From Candidatus Aenigmatarchaeota archaeon (GTDB lineage Archaea > Aenigmatarchaeota > Aenigmatarchaeia > QMZP01 > JAFGSV01), in the NCBI GenBank assembly GCA_030624445.1, contig JAUXKD010000032.1, positions 1-6,210 of the forward strand: a stretch of 6,210 nucleotides of DNA, given 5' to 3'. The position numbers and the translations under genes were made by a program. A model generated the notes under the pieces. That model had not been told where the DNA came from and did not search any database. It saw only the letters and a list, made by a program, of their open reading frames with translations. Below, piece by piece: positions 1 through 6,078 of this stretch (positions are counted from its first letter, which is position 1; each line of letters opens with the position of its first letter).

Positions 1-1
1 A

Positions 2-73
2 CAGGAGGCAAAGTCCAATTTCGAAAAGGCAGTGGACATGGTTTTAGGGTTTTTGGTCTATGGTAGGTCTTGA
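2..73 (+). CDS. atpH: A-type ATP synthase subunit H, C-terminal end (partial)
   Basis: The second reading frame is open from the window edge to a TGA at 71-73 and gives 23 residues, a helical charged stretch ending NFEKAVDMVLGFLVYGRS. Subunit H pairs with E in the peripheral stalk that keeps the A3B3 head from rotating. H proteins are short coiled coils that commonly end in a segment of the type 'A-x-x-N-x-x-K-A-V-x-x-I/V', and this tail fits that pattern. H is also the usual first gene of archaeal ATP synthase operons, directly upstream of membrane or stalk subunits. The last 14 bases overlap the start of the next gene, as expected for translational coupling. Only the tail is visible, so the identification rests on the short match plus context. 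Another small stalk-like protein is possible. Confidence 0.62.
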   Translation, partial: QEAKSNFEKAVDMVLGFLVYGRS

Positions 74-1055
74 GTACACGAATGCGAGAATCAGGGGTAT
101 GAAAAGTTTTCTGATCAAGGAAAACGAGCTAAAGGTAGCCCTAGAGCTGAAGTCGACTGCAGATTTTGCGATCTGGCTGGATAACACCCCGTACAAATCT
201 GGCATGGAAGGCAAGTCCATATCGGACATAGAGGCCGCCCTGTTCAGGGACTGGGTAAAGACGCACGAGCAGATACTGCGTATTGTCCCGTCGAAGCTGG
301 GGGATTTTTTCAGGGCCAGGATATCGGGATACGAGGCGGGCGCCCTGAAATTCCTGATCAACTCCAAGTCCGGGGGTTCCGGGAACGTCGAGGCTTACGC
401 GGTCTTCTTCTCCAGGAGGCTGAAGCCCCTGGTGAAAAGGCTGCTCGAAGCGGAGAGCATCGAGGCCATGGTCGACGTCCTGGAAGGGACGGATTATGGC
501 AAGCATCTGAAGAAGTGGCTGGACGAGGGGAAAGAACTCACCACCGAGCTCGACAGGCACCACTTCAGGAGCCTGTGGTCAGTTACCGTGAAGCTGCCGA
601 ATAAATACAGGAGCGCCACCAAGATGCTGGTCGGAAAGGAGATCGACCTTTTGAACATAATGAACATCCTGAGGGTCAAGGCGCAGCATTCGGACGTCGA
701 GGACCCGCTGATACCGGTTTTTTACAGGCTGAGGAAGGCCCTCGCCAGGGAATGTTTGAACGCCGCGGACGTCAAGGGCGCGGTTTCGCTTCTGGGTACA
801 AGCACCTACGGCAGGATCGTTGAGGAGGCGGCTCAAAAATACGATCAGACGAAATCGCTTTTCCACTTCGAACAGGCCGTAAGGAAGTATCTCATGCAGA
901 TGTACAGGAGGGCCCTCTACGATGTGTTCACTCCCGGCGTTGCGCTCGGTTACATGAAACTCAAGGAAGCCGAGATAACGAACCTGAAGTCTATCGCGTT
1001 CGGCCTGGAAAACGGCATCCCGAAGAGCGGGATAGAGGAGATGATGATTTCATGA
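60..1055 (+). CDS. atpC: A-type ATP synthase subunit C (central-stalk socket, V-type d homologue)
   Basis: This 331-residue soluble, almost wholly helical protein fits subunit C (V-type subunit d, Thermus subunit C), which sits on the c-ring and receives the D-F shaft. The N-terminus, Y6-T-N-A-R-I-R-G-M-K, matches the family opening 'Y-x-N-A-R-x-R-x-M-K', supporting ATG 60 as the start. The family core I195-D-L-L-N199 ... L204-R-V-K207 is present. Two similar segments, L141-E-G-T-D-Y146 and L245-G-T-S-T-Y250, reflect the internal repeats of this three-lobed fold. The length is within the usual range (about 320-360). No convincing Shine-Dalgarno precedes the start, but the gene overlaps the upstream subunit H frame by 14 bases, so coupled translation is likely. 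Its stop overlaps the next start as ATGA. Its place between H and I is unusual: in Methanosarcina and Pyrococcus operons C lies between E and F. Confidence 0.93.
   Translation: MVGLEYTNARIRGMKSFLIKENELKVALELKSTADFAIWLDNTPYKSGMEGKSISDIEAALFRDWVKTHEQILRIVPSKLGDFFRARISGYEAGALKFLINSKSGGSGNVEAYAVFFSRRLKPLVKRLLEAESIEAMVDVLEGTDYGKHLKKWLDEGKELTTELDRHHFRSLWSVTVKLPNKYRSATKMLVGKEIDLLNIMNILRVKAQHSDVEDPLIPVFYRLRKALARECLNAADVKGAVSLLGTSTYGRIVEEAAQKYDQTKSLFHFEQAVRKYLMQMYRRALYDVFTPGVALGYMKLKEAEITNLKSIAFGLENGIPKSGIEEMMIS
1037..1045 (+). promoter_or_regulatory. Shine-Dalgarno site for atpI
   Basis: GGAGATGAT matches eight of nine bases of GGAGGTGAT, the complement of the archaeal 16S rRNA 3' end. It lies six bases before the ATG at 1052, inside the end of atpC. 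It supports 1052 as the atpI start and suggests that atpI can be initiated independently as well as by coupling through the ATGA overlap. Confidence 0.7.
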
Positions 1056-3109
1056 CGTGGCATCCCAGGGAGATGATGAGGGCGGACATCCTGGTTTCCA
1101 GCGGCAAAAAGGAAGCCGTCGTGAGGGAGCTCAAGGAAAGCGGTATCATCCATCTCATAAACGCGAAGGACACCGGCCTTGAAACCAGCACGATATCCCA
1201 GAACTATTCAAGGATATCAGAGTTCATTCACTCCATCGAGGACGCCCTGGACTCGTTCAGGCTCGTCGAGGAGAAGAAAGGCCTCATCACGAACTTGAAG
1301 AATATCGTTTCACCCGAGAGTGTTAGCAGGGTTAAGGTATCCGAGGAACGCACGGAAAGGCTTCTGAAAAGAGTCGAGAATAAGCTGCCGGTGATCGAGA
1401 GGGTCAGGTCCATAAAGGAAGAGCTGAAAGGCCTCGGCGAGAGGAGAGGCAAACTGGTGGAGATCGAAAAGACCGTATCCCTCCTTGACTTACTGGCTCT
1501 CGACCCGAAGACTCTGTCGGATCACCGGTTCGTCTCCGTTTCCCTGGGCAAGATGCATGAGAAGGATCTCGCCATTGCAACGGAAGACCTGAAGAAGGTC
1601 ACGAAAAGCCACTGGATGGACACTGCCCACCTGCACGGCGAACAGGAGCTTGTCGTGGTGGCCGCGCCCAGGAGATTCGAGGAGGAGGTCTCAAAGGTCC
1701 TGAACCTGAACGGTTTTGAGCCGCTGAAGATGCCTGACGAAATGATCGACGTGACGCTGGAACAGTCAAAAAGGCGCATGAGGTCCGAACTCGGGACGAT
1801 AATCAACAAGGAAACGGCGCTGAAGAAGGAGCTGATAAGGCTGGAGACCGAGTCGAAGAAGGAGCTGATGGTTTTTCTGGAACTTCTCCGCATCGAGAAG
1901 AAGCTCGAAGAGTCGGAGATGATGTTCGGCAAGACCCAACAGACGAATCTCATCAGCTGCTGGGTGAGATCCGACAAGCTGAAGAAGCTTGAGAACACAG
2001 TGAAGGACTCTTCCAGGAACGTGTACACCATTTCCAGCAGGAAGCCGAAGGAAGACGAAACGCCTCCCACCGTCTTGGACAACCCGGAACCCGCCAGCGG
2101 ACTGGAGATAATCACGAAGAATTACGGCCTGCCGAGCTATAACGAACTGGATCCCACCAAGTTCATCGCCCTGACGTTCCCGTTACTTTTCGGCATGATG
2201 TTCGGGGACATCGGACACGGTCTCATGCTTCTCACAGTGGGCCTGGTGCTGTTCAAGAGGTTCAGCGGGCAGACCCTTGGCGAACTCGGCAAAATCCTGG
2301 TCGTGTGCGGGATAGCGGCCACGTTTTTCGGGTTTCTTTACGGAAGCGCGTTCGGCCTTACCCACGAGAACACCCCGCAGATGTTTCAACCCATCTGGAT
2401 GGAGCCGCTTGGCGGGGAGGGCAAGAACATCACGATGTTCATAAAATTCTCCGTGATACTGGCCCTGGTGACTCTGAGCCTCGGGTGCGTTTTGAACATC
2501 ATAAACATATCAAGGGAATCCATGGTCAAGGCGTTCTTCCATCACTGGGGTGTGCTGGGTTTGTGGGTCCTTTGGGCCGGTGCGTTCATGTTCTTCAGCC
2601 ACGGCATAGGCTTCATACCACTCATCATTACCGGAATCCTGGGTGATGCCGCGGCCTTGGGAACAATCCTTCCCGGGCTCGTGATTTTCCTCATACCGAT
2701 TGTGCTTCTGCCCATAGGGGAAATATTCATAGAGAAAGAGCCCGTAATAATCGGCCTTTACGACGCGTTCGAGGTCGTGCAGAAATTCCTGGTGAACACG
2801 ATCTCCTACGTCAGGGTCGTGATATTAGCCGTGGTCCACGGCGCCCTCCTGCTCATGGTCCTGAAGGTCATCGAGATATCCACGGCGGGCTTGAGCGGTG
2901 TAATCGGCTCCTTCGTATCGATATTCATCTTCATCTCCGGGAACGTTGCGATCTTCGGTATGGAGGCGATGATATCCTTCGTCCAGACGATAAGGCTGCA
3001 CTACTACGAACTCTTCTCGAAGTTTTACCATGCGGGAGGAAAGAGCTTCGTTCCCTTCAAGGCGGACCGCACTTACACGGTCAGGAGGCAGAAGGTGGGA
3101 ATGGACTAG
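1052..3109 (+). CDS. atpI: A-type ATP synthase subunit I (subunit a, ion-channel stator)
   Basis: This 685-residue protein is the stator membrane subunit that forms the two ion half-channels against the c-ring. Residues 1 to about 368 are the cytoplasmic arm: small alpha/beta lobes joined by charged coiled coils at roughly 70-145 and 230-300, to which the peripheral stalks attach. The membrane domain starts at about 371 with P377-L-L-F-G-M-M-F-G-D-I-G-H-G390, a family signature. By eye there are about eight hydrophobic segments: near 371-399, 412-434, 452-478, 495-513, 520-555 (probably two), 578-606 and 611-648. The penultimate helix has S585-Y-V-R588. The last has Q645-T-I-R648, followed by a tail of the type YYE-x-F-S-K-F-Y-x-x-G-G-x-x-F-x-P-F. 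These correspond to the essential Arg of yeast Vph1 (R735) and to R563, Q619 and R622 of the Thermus subunit. The start is supported by a good ribosome-binding site and the ATGA overlap with atpC. Seen: motifs and hydrophobicity. Inferred: residue equivalence, made without an alignment program. Confidence 0.96.
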   Translation: MTWHPREMMRADILVSSGKKEAVVRELKESGIIHLINAKDTGLETSTISQNYSRISEFIHSIEDALDSFRLVEEKKGLITNLKNIVSPESVSRVKVSEERTERLLKRVENKLPVIERVRSIKEELKGLGERRGKLVEIEKTVSLLDLLALDPKTLSDHRFVSVSLGKMHEKDLAIATEDLKKVTKSHWMDTAHLHGEQELVVVAAPRRFEEEVSKVLNLNGFEPLKMPDEMIDVTLEQSKRRMRSELGTIINKETALKKELIRLETESKKELMVFLELLRIEKKLEESEMMFGKTQQTNLISCWVRSDKLKKLENTVKDSSRNVYTISSRKPKEDETPPTVLDNPEPASGLEIITKNYGLPSYNELDPTKFIALTFPLLFGMMFGDIGHGLMLLTVGLVLFKRFSGQTLGELGKILVVCGIAATFFGFLYGSAFGLTHENTPQMFQPIWMEPLGGEGKNITMFIKFSVILALVTLSLGCVLNIINISRESMVKAFFHHWGVLGLWVLWAGAFMFFSHGIGFIPLIITGILGDAAALGTILPGLVIFLIPIVLLPIGEIFIEKEPVIIGLYDAFEVVQKFLVNTISYVRVVILAVVHGALLLMVLKVIEISTAGLSGVIGSFVSIFIFISGNVAIFGMEAMISFVQTIRLHYYELFSKFYHAGGKSFVPFKADRTYTVRRQKVGMD

Positions 3110-3110
3110 T

Positions 3111-3124
3111 AAGATTTTTAAATA
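3111..3124 (+). promoter_or_regulatory. Probable archaeal promoter (TATA box) for the c-subunit gene
   Basis: TTTAAATA at 3117-3124 matches the archaeal TATA-box consensus exactly and is preceded by a purine-rich AAGA at 3111-3114 that could act as a weak BRE. It begins just after the atpI stop, in the only clearly AT-rich gap of the window (3110-3178). Transcription would be expected to start about 25 bases downstream of the box centre, near 3143-3152, leaving a leader of about 30 bases with a Shine-Dalgarno. The T-run at 3115-3119 could instead contribute to partial transcription termination after atpI; both roles are possible. The motif is seen; promoter activity is inferred. Confidence 0.55.
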
Positions 3125-3140
3125 GTAGACACCAATCAAA

Positions 3141-3160
3141 TATATTAAAATTATATTAAA
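3141..3160 (+). repeat. Two 9-bp direct repeats TATATTAAA, 11-bp period
   Basis: TATATTAAA occurs at 3141-3149 and again at 3152-3160, with two bases between copies and an 11-bp period, about one helical turn. They sit between the TTTAAATA box and the atpK ribosome-binding site. They could be a regulator site, alternative TATA elements, or simply an AU-rich unstructured leader that favours ribosome loading. Nothing in the sequence decides between these. Confidence 0.6.
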
Positions 3161-3166
3161 TTAAGT

Positions 3167-3171
3167 GGGAG
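3167..3171 (+). promoter_or_regulatory. Shine-Dalgarno site for atpK
   Basis: GGGAG, with a GGAG core, lies seven bases before the ATG at 3179, downstream of an AU-rich leader. It supports 3179 as the start, and therefore the presence of the N-terminal hydrophobic leader in the c-subunit precursor. Confidence 0.7.
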
Positions 3172-3178
3172 TATTCAA

Positions 3179-3490
3179 ATGAAAAGCATATTGTTGACAT
3201 TCGCGGCCTTTTTTCTGGTCGCACTGACGCTTTCTTCTAGCGCTTACGCACAGGCTGAGGGTGAAAGCGCAACCGACAACAAAGCCATGTTGGCAATCGG
3301 AGCCGCTCTGGCTATCGGTCTCAGTGCTTTGGGAGCCGGTTACGGTATTGCACACGCCGGTGCCGCAGCGATGGCTGCCATTGCGGAGAAGCCGGAATCG
3401 GCAACGTGGGGCCTTATCATCGTGGCACTGGCCGAGGGTGTCGCCCTGTACGGACTCATAATAGCCTTTCTGCTCGTCACGAAGATTTAG
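3179..3490 (+). CDS. atpK: A-type ATP synthase subunit K (proteolipid c) with a leader peptide
   Basis: This 103-residue protein is the rotor-ring proteolipid. Residues 1-24 look like a signal peptide: K2, a hydrophobic core from I4 to about L18, then S-S-S-A-Y-A24 with a plausible cut before Q25. The mature part would be about 79 residues, a single hairpin of two membrane helices. These run from about 36 to 66 (glycine- and alanine-rich) and from about 77 to 101, joined by the polar loop A-E-K-P-E-S. The ion-binding carboxylate is E86 in A-L-A-E-G-V-A-L-Y-G. I57 occupies the place that is Gln in Na+-binding F-type rings such as Ilyobacter, and G87 replaces the Ser/Thr after the carboxylate, so proton coupling is inferred. 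A leader and an E-G-I-A-V-Y-G type helix also occur in Sulfolobus proteolipids. The gene is separated from its neighbours by 69 bases upstream and 42-51 downstream, and has its own promoter-like leader. Confidence 0.95.
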   Translation: MKSILLTFAAFFLVALTLSSSAYAQAEGESATDNKAMLAIGAALAIGLSALGAGYGIAHAGAAAMAAIAEKPESATWGLIIVALAEGVALYGLIIAFLLVTKI

Positions 3491-3541
3491 CATCCGGAGC
3501 GCAGACTTCAAAGCACGTTTTCACAATAAACGATGATACTC

Positions 3542-4081
3542 ATGGGAATAAAGGAAATAGAACGGGAAATAAGGGAAAGCGGGAAGAACGAGATAGACAT
3601 TATCATCCGGGATGCCGAAGCTGAGATCGGAAAAATAAACAAGCAGGCTGAACAGGAAGCCCATTCCATGGCCGGTAAGCTCGAGGAAAAGAGCGGCAGG
3701 GAAACGGAACTCGAGAGAAAAAGGATACTGGCGAAGGCCAACCTGCAGATCAAGGAAATGCTCGAGAAGAAAAAGGACGAACTGATCGAGAAGGTCTTTG
3801 CAGAGGCCAGGAAGAGGGTGATGGACATGAGCGAAAAGGAAAAGGCCAAAATCATAAAGATGCTTGCCGAAGAGGGCAAGAAGGGGCTGGAGAGCCCGAC
3901 GGTTTTTATTGACAAGAAGTATTCGAAGCTGCTGCCCGGCGCCAAGCCCAAGGACATTGGAGACATTGGCGTTCTGGTCACCAGCGGGCACATATCCGTC
4001 AACAACACACTGACGGCAAAACTGGACAAGCTGAAGTCCGATTCAAGACACAAGGTTGCTGGGGTTTTATGGCGAAGCTAG
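3542..4081 (+). CDS. atpE: A-type ATP synthase subunit E (peripheral stalk)
   Basis: This is a 179-residue protein from ATG 3542. An in-frame ATG at 3533 would add M-I-L. Residues from about 5 to 105 are a long, highly charged Lys/Glu/Ala helix, the coiled coil that pairs with subunit H. The C-terminal part, from about 118 onward, is the globular domain that binds the top of subunit B. It carries the family-like [11 protein letters not shown]153-N-N-T-L157 segment ('D/N-N-T-L/F') and ends A-G-V-L-W-R-S. I prefer 3542 because homologues begin M-G-x-x-x-I-x-x-E-I, and because GATGAT at 3533-3538, a five-of-six match to GGTGAT, lies just before it. Neither start has a strong ribosome-binding site. 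The length is slightly below the usual 185-200. The gene follows atpK after a short gap and overlaps atpF by 13 bases. Confidence 0.92.
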   Translation: MGIKEIEREIRESGKNEIDIIIRDAEAEIGKINKQAEQEAHSMAGKLEEKSGRETELERKRILAKANLQIKEMLEKKKDELIEKVFAEARKRVMDMSEKEKAKIIKMLAEEGKKGLESPTVFIDKKYSKLLPGAKPKDIGDIGVLVTSGHISVNNTLTAKLDKLKSDSRHKVAGVLWRS

Positions 4082-4350
4082 CCGTTATAGGAGACGAAAT
4101 GACAGCATTGGGGATGAGACTCGCAGGCGTCAGGAACAGCCACGTGGCCGGCGTGAAAGATGCCCAGGATGTTTACAACAAAGTCAAAGTCGAGGCAGAT
4201 ATCATAGCGATAACCCACACCCTTTTCGAATCGGTGAAGGAAACGGACAGCGAGAAGATCAACGTCCGGATGCCCGATATCGGGGGCGGCGGGGGAGACA
4301 TGATAAAGGACCTCGTCAAGAGGGTGGTCGGATTCGAGGTGAAGTCCTGA
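4069..4350 (+). CDS. atpF: A-type ATP synthase subunit F (central stalk)
   Basis: This 93-residue protein matches subunit F, the small Rossmann-like subunit that binds subunit D in the rotating shaft. The opening [10 protein letters not shown]10[11 protein letters not shown]21 is the family signature ('V-I-G-D-x-x-x-x-x-G-F-x-L-A-G'). A second strand, A-D-I-I-A-I-T49, and the C-terminal helix D77[12 protein letters not shown] are also typical. Homologues have 'I-P-G-x-x-G' before the last helix; here it is M-P-D-I followed by five glycines (72-76), a glycine-rich version of that loop. The gene is a little shorter than the usual 100 or so residues. It starts 13 bases inside the end of atpE and its TGA shares one base with the ATG of atpA, so it is probably translated by coupling. 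Confidence 0.94.
   Translation: MAKLAVIGDEMTALGMRLAGVRNSHVAGVKDAQDVYNKVKVEADIIAITHTLFESVKETDSEKINVRMPDIGGGGGDMIKDLVKRVVGFEVKS
4336..4342 (+). promoter_or_regulatory. Shine-Dalgarno site for atpA
   Basis: GAGGTGA is a perfect match to the archaeal anti-Shine-Dalgarno and lies seven bases before ATG 4350. It decides the start of atpA against the longer open frame that runs back in phase to 4056. It is among the strongest ribosome-binding sites in the window, fitting a subunit needed in three copies. Confidence 0.85.
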
Positions 4351-6077
4351 TGGGAAAGATAATAAGGGTTACCGGTTCCGCGGTCGAGGCGGACGGCATG
4401 AGGGGCAGCAGCATGTACGAGATGGCGAAGGTAGGCAAGGACGCCCTTCTTGGAGAGATTATAAGGCTCGACGGCGACACGGCATTCATACAGGTGTATG
4501 AAGAGACGACGGGACTGACTCCGGGCGAGCCGGTCGAAGGCGCCGGAATGTCGTTATCTGTGGAACTCGGTCCGGGAATACTGAAATCCATTTACGACGG
4601 CATCCAGAGGCCGCTCGAGGTCATCAAGGCCGAATACGGCGAATTCATCATCAGGGGGATCAACGTGCCTTCGCTTGACAGGAAGAAGAAATGGAAATTC
4701 ACGCCGACAGTGAAGAAGGGGCAGAGCGTCAAACCCGGCGACGTGATGGGTACAGTCCCCGAGACCAGGATCATAACGCACAAGGTCATGGTGCCCCACG
4801 GGGTCGAAGGCAAGGTCCAGAGCATAGAGAAAGGCGACTTCACGGTCGAGGATGTGGTGTGCAAGGTGAAGTCCAAAGAAAAGGTCCACAACCTTAAGAT
4901 GATGCAGTTCTGGCCGATAAGGCGCCCGAGGCCCTCGGTTGAAAAACTCAGCCCGGAAGTGCCGCTGTTGACAGGACAGAGGGTCTTCGATATGTTCTTC
5001 CCGCTCGCGAAGGGAGGCACTGCGTCCATTCCAGGCGGCTTCGGGACAGGAAAGACGGTTTCCCAGCATCAGCTCGCGAAGTGGTCTGATGCCAGCATAA
5101 TATTCTATGTGGGATGCGGAGAGAGGGGCAACGAGATGACGGAGGTGCTCCAGGAGTTCCCGAACCTCAAGGACCCCAAGTCGGGTCTTCCTCTGATGGA
5201 GAGGACGTGCATGATAGCCAATACTTCAAACATGCCAGTCGCCGCGAGGGAGGCTTCCATATACACCGGCATAACCCTTGCCGAGTATTACAGGGACATG
5301 GGTTACGATGTCTCTCTTATGGCGGACTCCACCTCGAGGTGGGCAGAGGCCATGCGTGAGATGTCAAGCAAGCTCGAGGAGATTCCCGGCGAGGAAGGAT
5401 ATCCCGCTTATCTGGCATCAAGGCTTGCCGATTTCTACGAAAGGGCAGGCAGGGTGAAGACCTTCGGAGGAGACGTAGGCAGCGTAAGCATAATAGGAGC
5501 CGTTTCGCCTCCCGGAGGAGACTTTTCCGAGCCCGTCACGCAGAACACACTCAAGGTTACGAGGGTTTTCTGGGCCCTGGATACAACGCTCGCTGACAGG
5601 CGGCATTTTCCTTCGATCAACTGGCTGACGTCCTACTCGCTTTACACCGGCAAGCTTGACGGTTGGTTCGTAGATAAGGTTGCAAAGGGTTGGCCCGCAC
5701 TCAGGAGAAAGGCGATGTCTCTCCTCCAGAAGGAGTCAGAACTCAGGGAGATCGTGCAGCTGGTAGGACCGGATGCGCTTCCACTGAGCGAGAGGGTCAT
5801 ACTCGAAGTTTCCAGGATGCTGAGGGAGGATTTCCTGCAGCAGAACGCTTTCCACGAAGTGGACTCATACTGCGAATCCGAAAAGCAGTACAGGATGCTC
5901 GAGATCATCCTTGAGTTCCACGGGTTCGCAAACATCTTGCTGGCGGGCGGCAAATCCCTCGATGACATCATGGACATGGAGATTGTCACCGAGATAGGAA
6001 GGATGAAGTACATGGACGGCAAGAAGTTCAAGGAAATGTACGAAAGATCGATGAAGAAGATGAAGGCTGGCGGTTAG
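4350..6077 (+). CDS. atpA: A-type ATP synthase catalytic subunit A
   Basis: This 575-residue protein is the nucleotide-binding catalytic subunit of the A3B3 head (EC 7.1.2.2), within the usual 575-595. Residues 1-70 form the beta-barrel, including [10 protein letters not shown]. About 110-190 is the 'non-homologous' insertion found in A/V-type catalytic subunits but not in F-type beta, ending [10 protein letters not shown]. The P-loop is G229-G-F-G-T-G-K-T236 with K235 and T236 for phosphate and Mg2+. The catalytic glutamate lies in G257-E258-R259, and Walker B is L-M-A-D326-S-T-S-R-W331. The segment [14 protein letters not shown] and a helical C-terminal domain follow. No intein interrupts the P-loop, unlike Thermoplasma and Pyrococcus. 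The first part of the P-loop differs from the common archaeal GPFGSGKT. The start at 4350 has a strong ribosome-binding site and the family N-terminus G-K-I-I-R-V-T-G. One base separates it from atpB. Confidence 0.98.
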   Translation: MGKIIRVTGSAVEADGMRGSSMYEMAKVGKDALLGEIIRLDGDTAFIQVYEETTGLTPGEPVEGAGMSLSVELGPGILKSIYDGIQRPLEVIKAEYGEFIIRGINVPSLDRKKKWKFTPTVKKGQSVKPGDVMGTVPETRIITHKVMVPHGVEGKVQSIEKGDFTVEDVVCKVKSKEKVHNLKMMQFWPIRRPRPSVEKLSPEVPLLTGQRVFDMFFPLAKGGTASIPGGFGTGKTVSQHQLAKWSDASIIFYVGCGERGNEMTEVLQEFPNLKDPKSGLPLMERTCMIANTSNMPVAAREASIYTGITLAEYYRDMGYDVSLMADSTSRWAEAMREMSSKLEEIPGEEGYPAYLASRLADFYERAGRVKTFGGDVGSVSIIGAVSPPGGDFSEPVTQNTLKVTRVFWALDTTLADRRHFPSINWLTSYSLYTGKLDGWFVDKVAKGWPALRRKAMSLLQKESELREIVQLVGPDALPLSERVILEVSRMLREDFLQQNAFHEVDSYCESEKQYRMLEIILEFHGFANILLAGGKSLDDIMDMEIVTEIGRMKYMDGKKFKEMYERSMKKMKAGG

Positions 6078-6078
6078 T

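Noticed and set aside
3..7. AGGAGG-like run at the window start as a ribosome-binding site
   Set aside because: It falls inside the subunit H coding tail and no plausible gene start follows at the right distance.
1522..2115. Long open frame on the minus strand within atpI
   Set aside because: It is a Ser/Phe-rich antisense shadow of the Glu/Lys-rich coiled coil of subunit I, with no recognisable domain.
2305..2646. Plus-strand open frame inside atpI in another frame
   Set aside because: It gives a His/Arg/Gly-rich translation of membrane-helix codons, fully contained in atpI and without a family match that I can recognise.
3508..4053. Long open frame on the minus strand opposite atpE
   Set aside because: Its Ser/Phe/Leu-rich sequence is what antisense reading of Lys/Glu codons gives; atpE on the plus strand is clearly real.
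4282..4295. G-rich run that might form a quadruplex
   Set aside because: It is explained by five consecutive glycine codons in subunit F, and has only two long G-tracts, so a stable quadruplex is doubtful.
4056..4349. Open frame extending subunit A upstream in phase, to give a 673-residue protein
   Set aside because: The extension lies over atpF in another frame, reads as Arg/Gly/Gln-rich out-of-frame translation, and is contradicted by the perfect GAGGTGA site before ATG 4350 and by the family N-terminus there.
5034..5057. Possible intein at the P-loop of subunit A
   Set aside because: The frame reads through without an insertion and the total length is normal for an intein-free protein.
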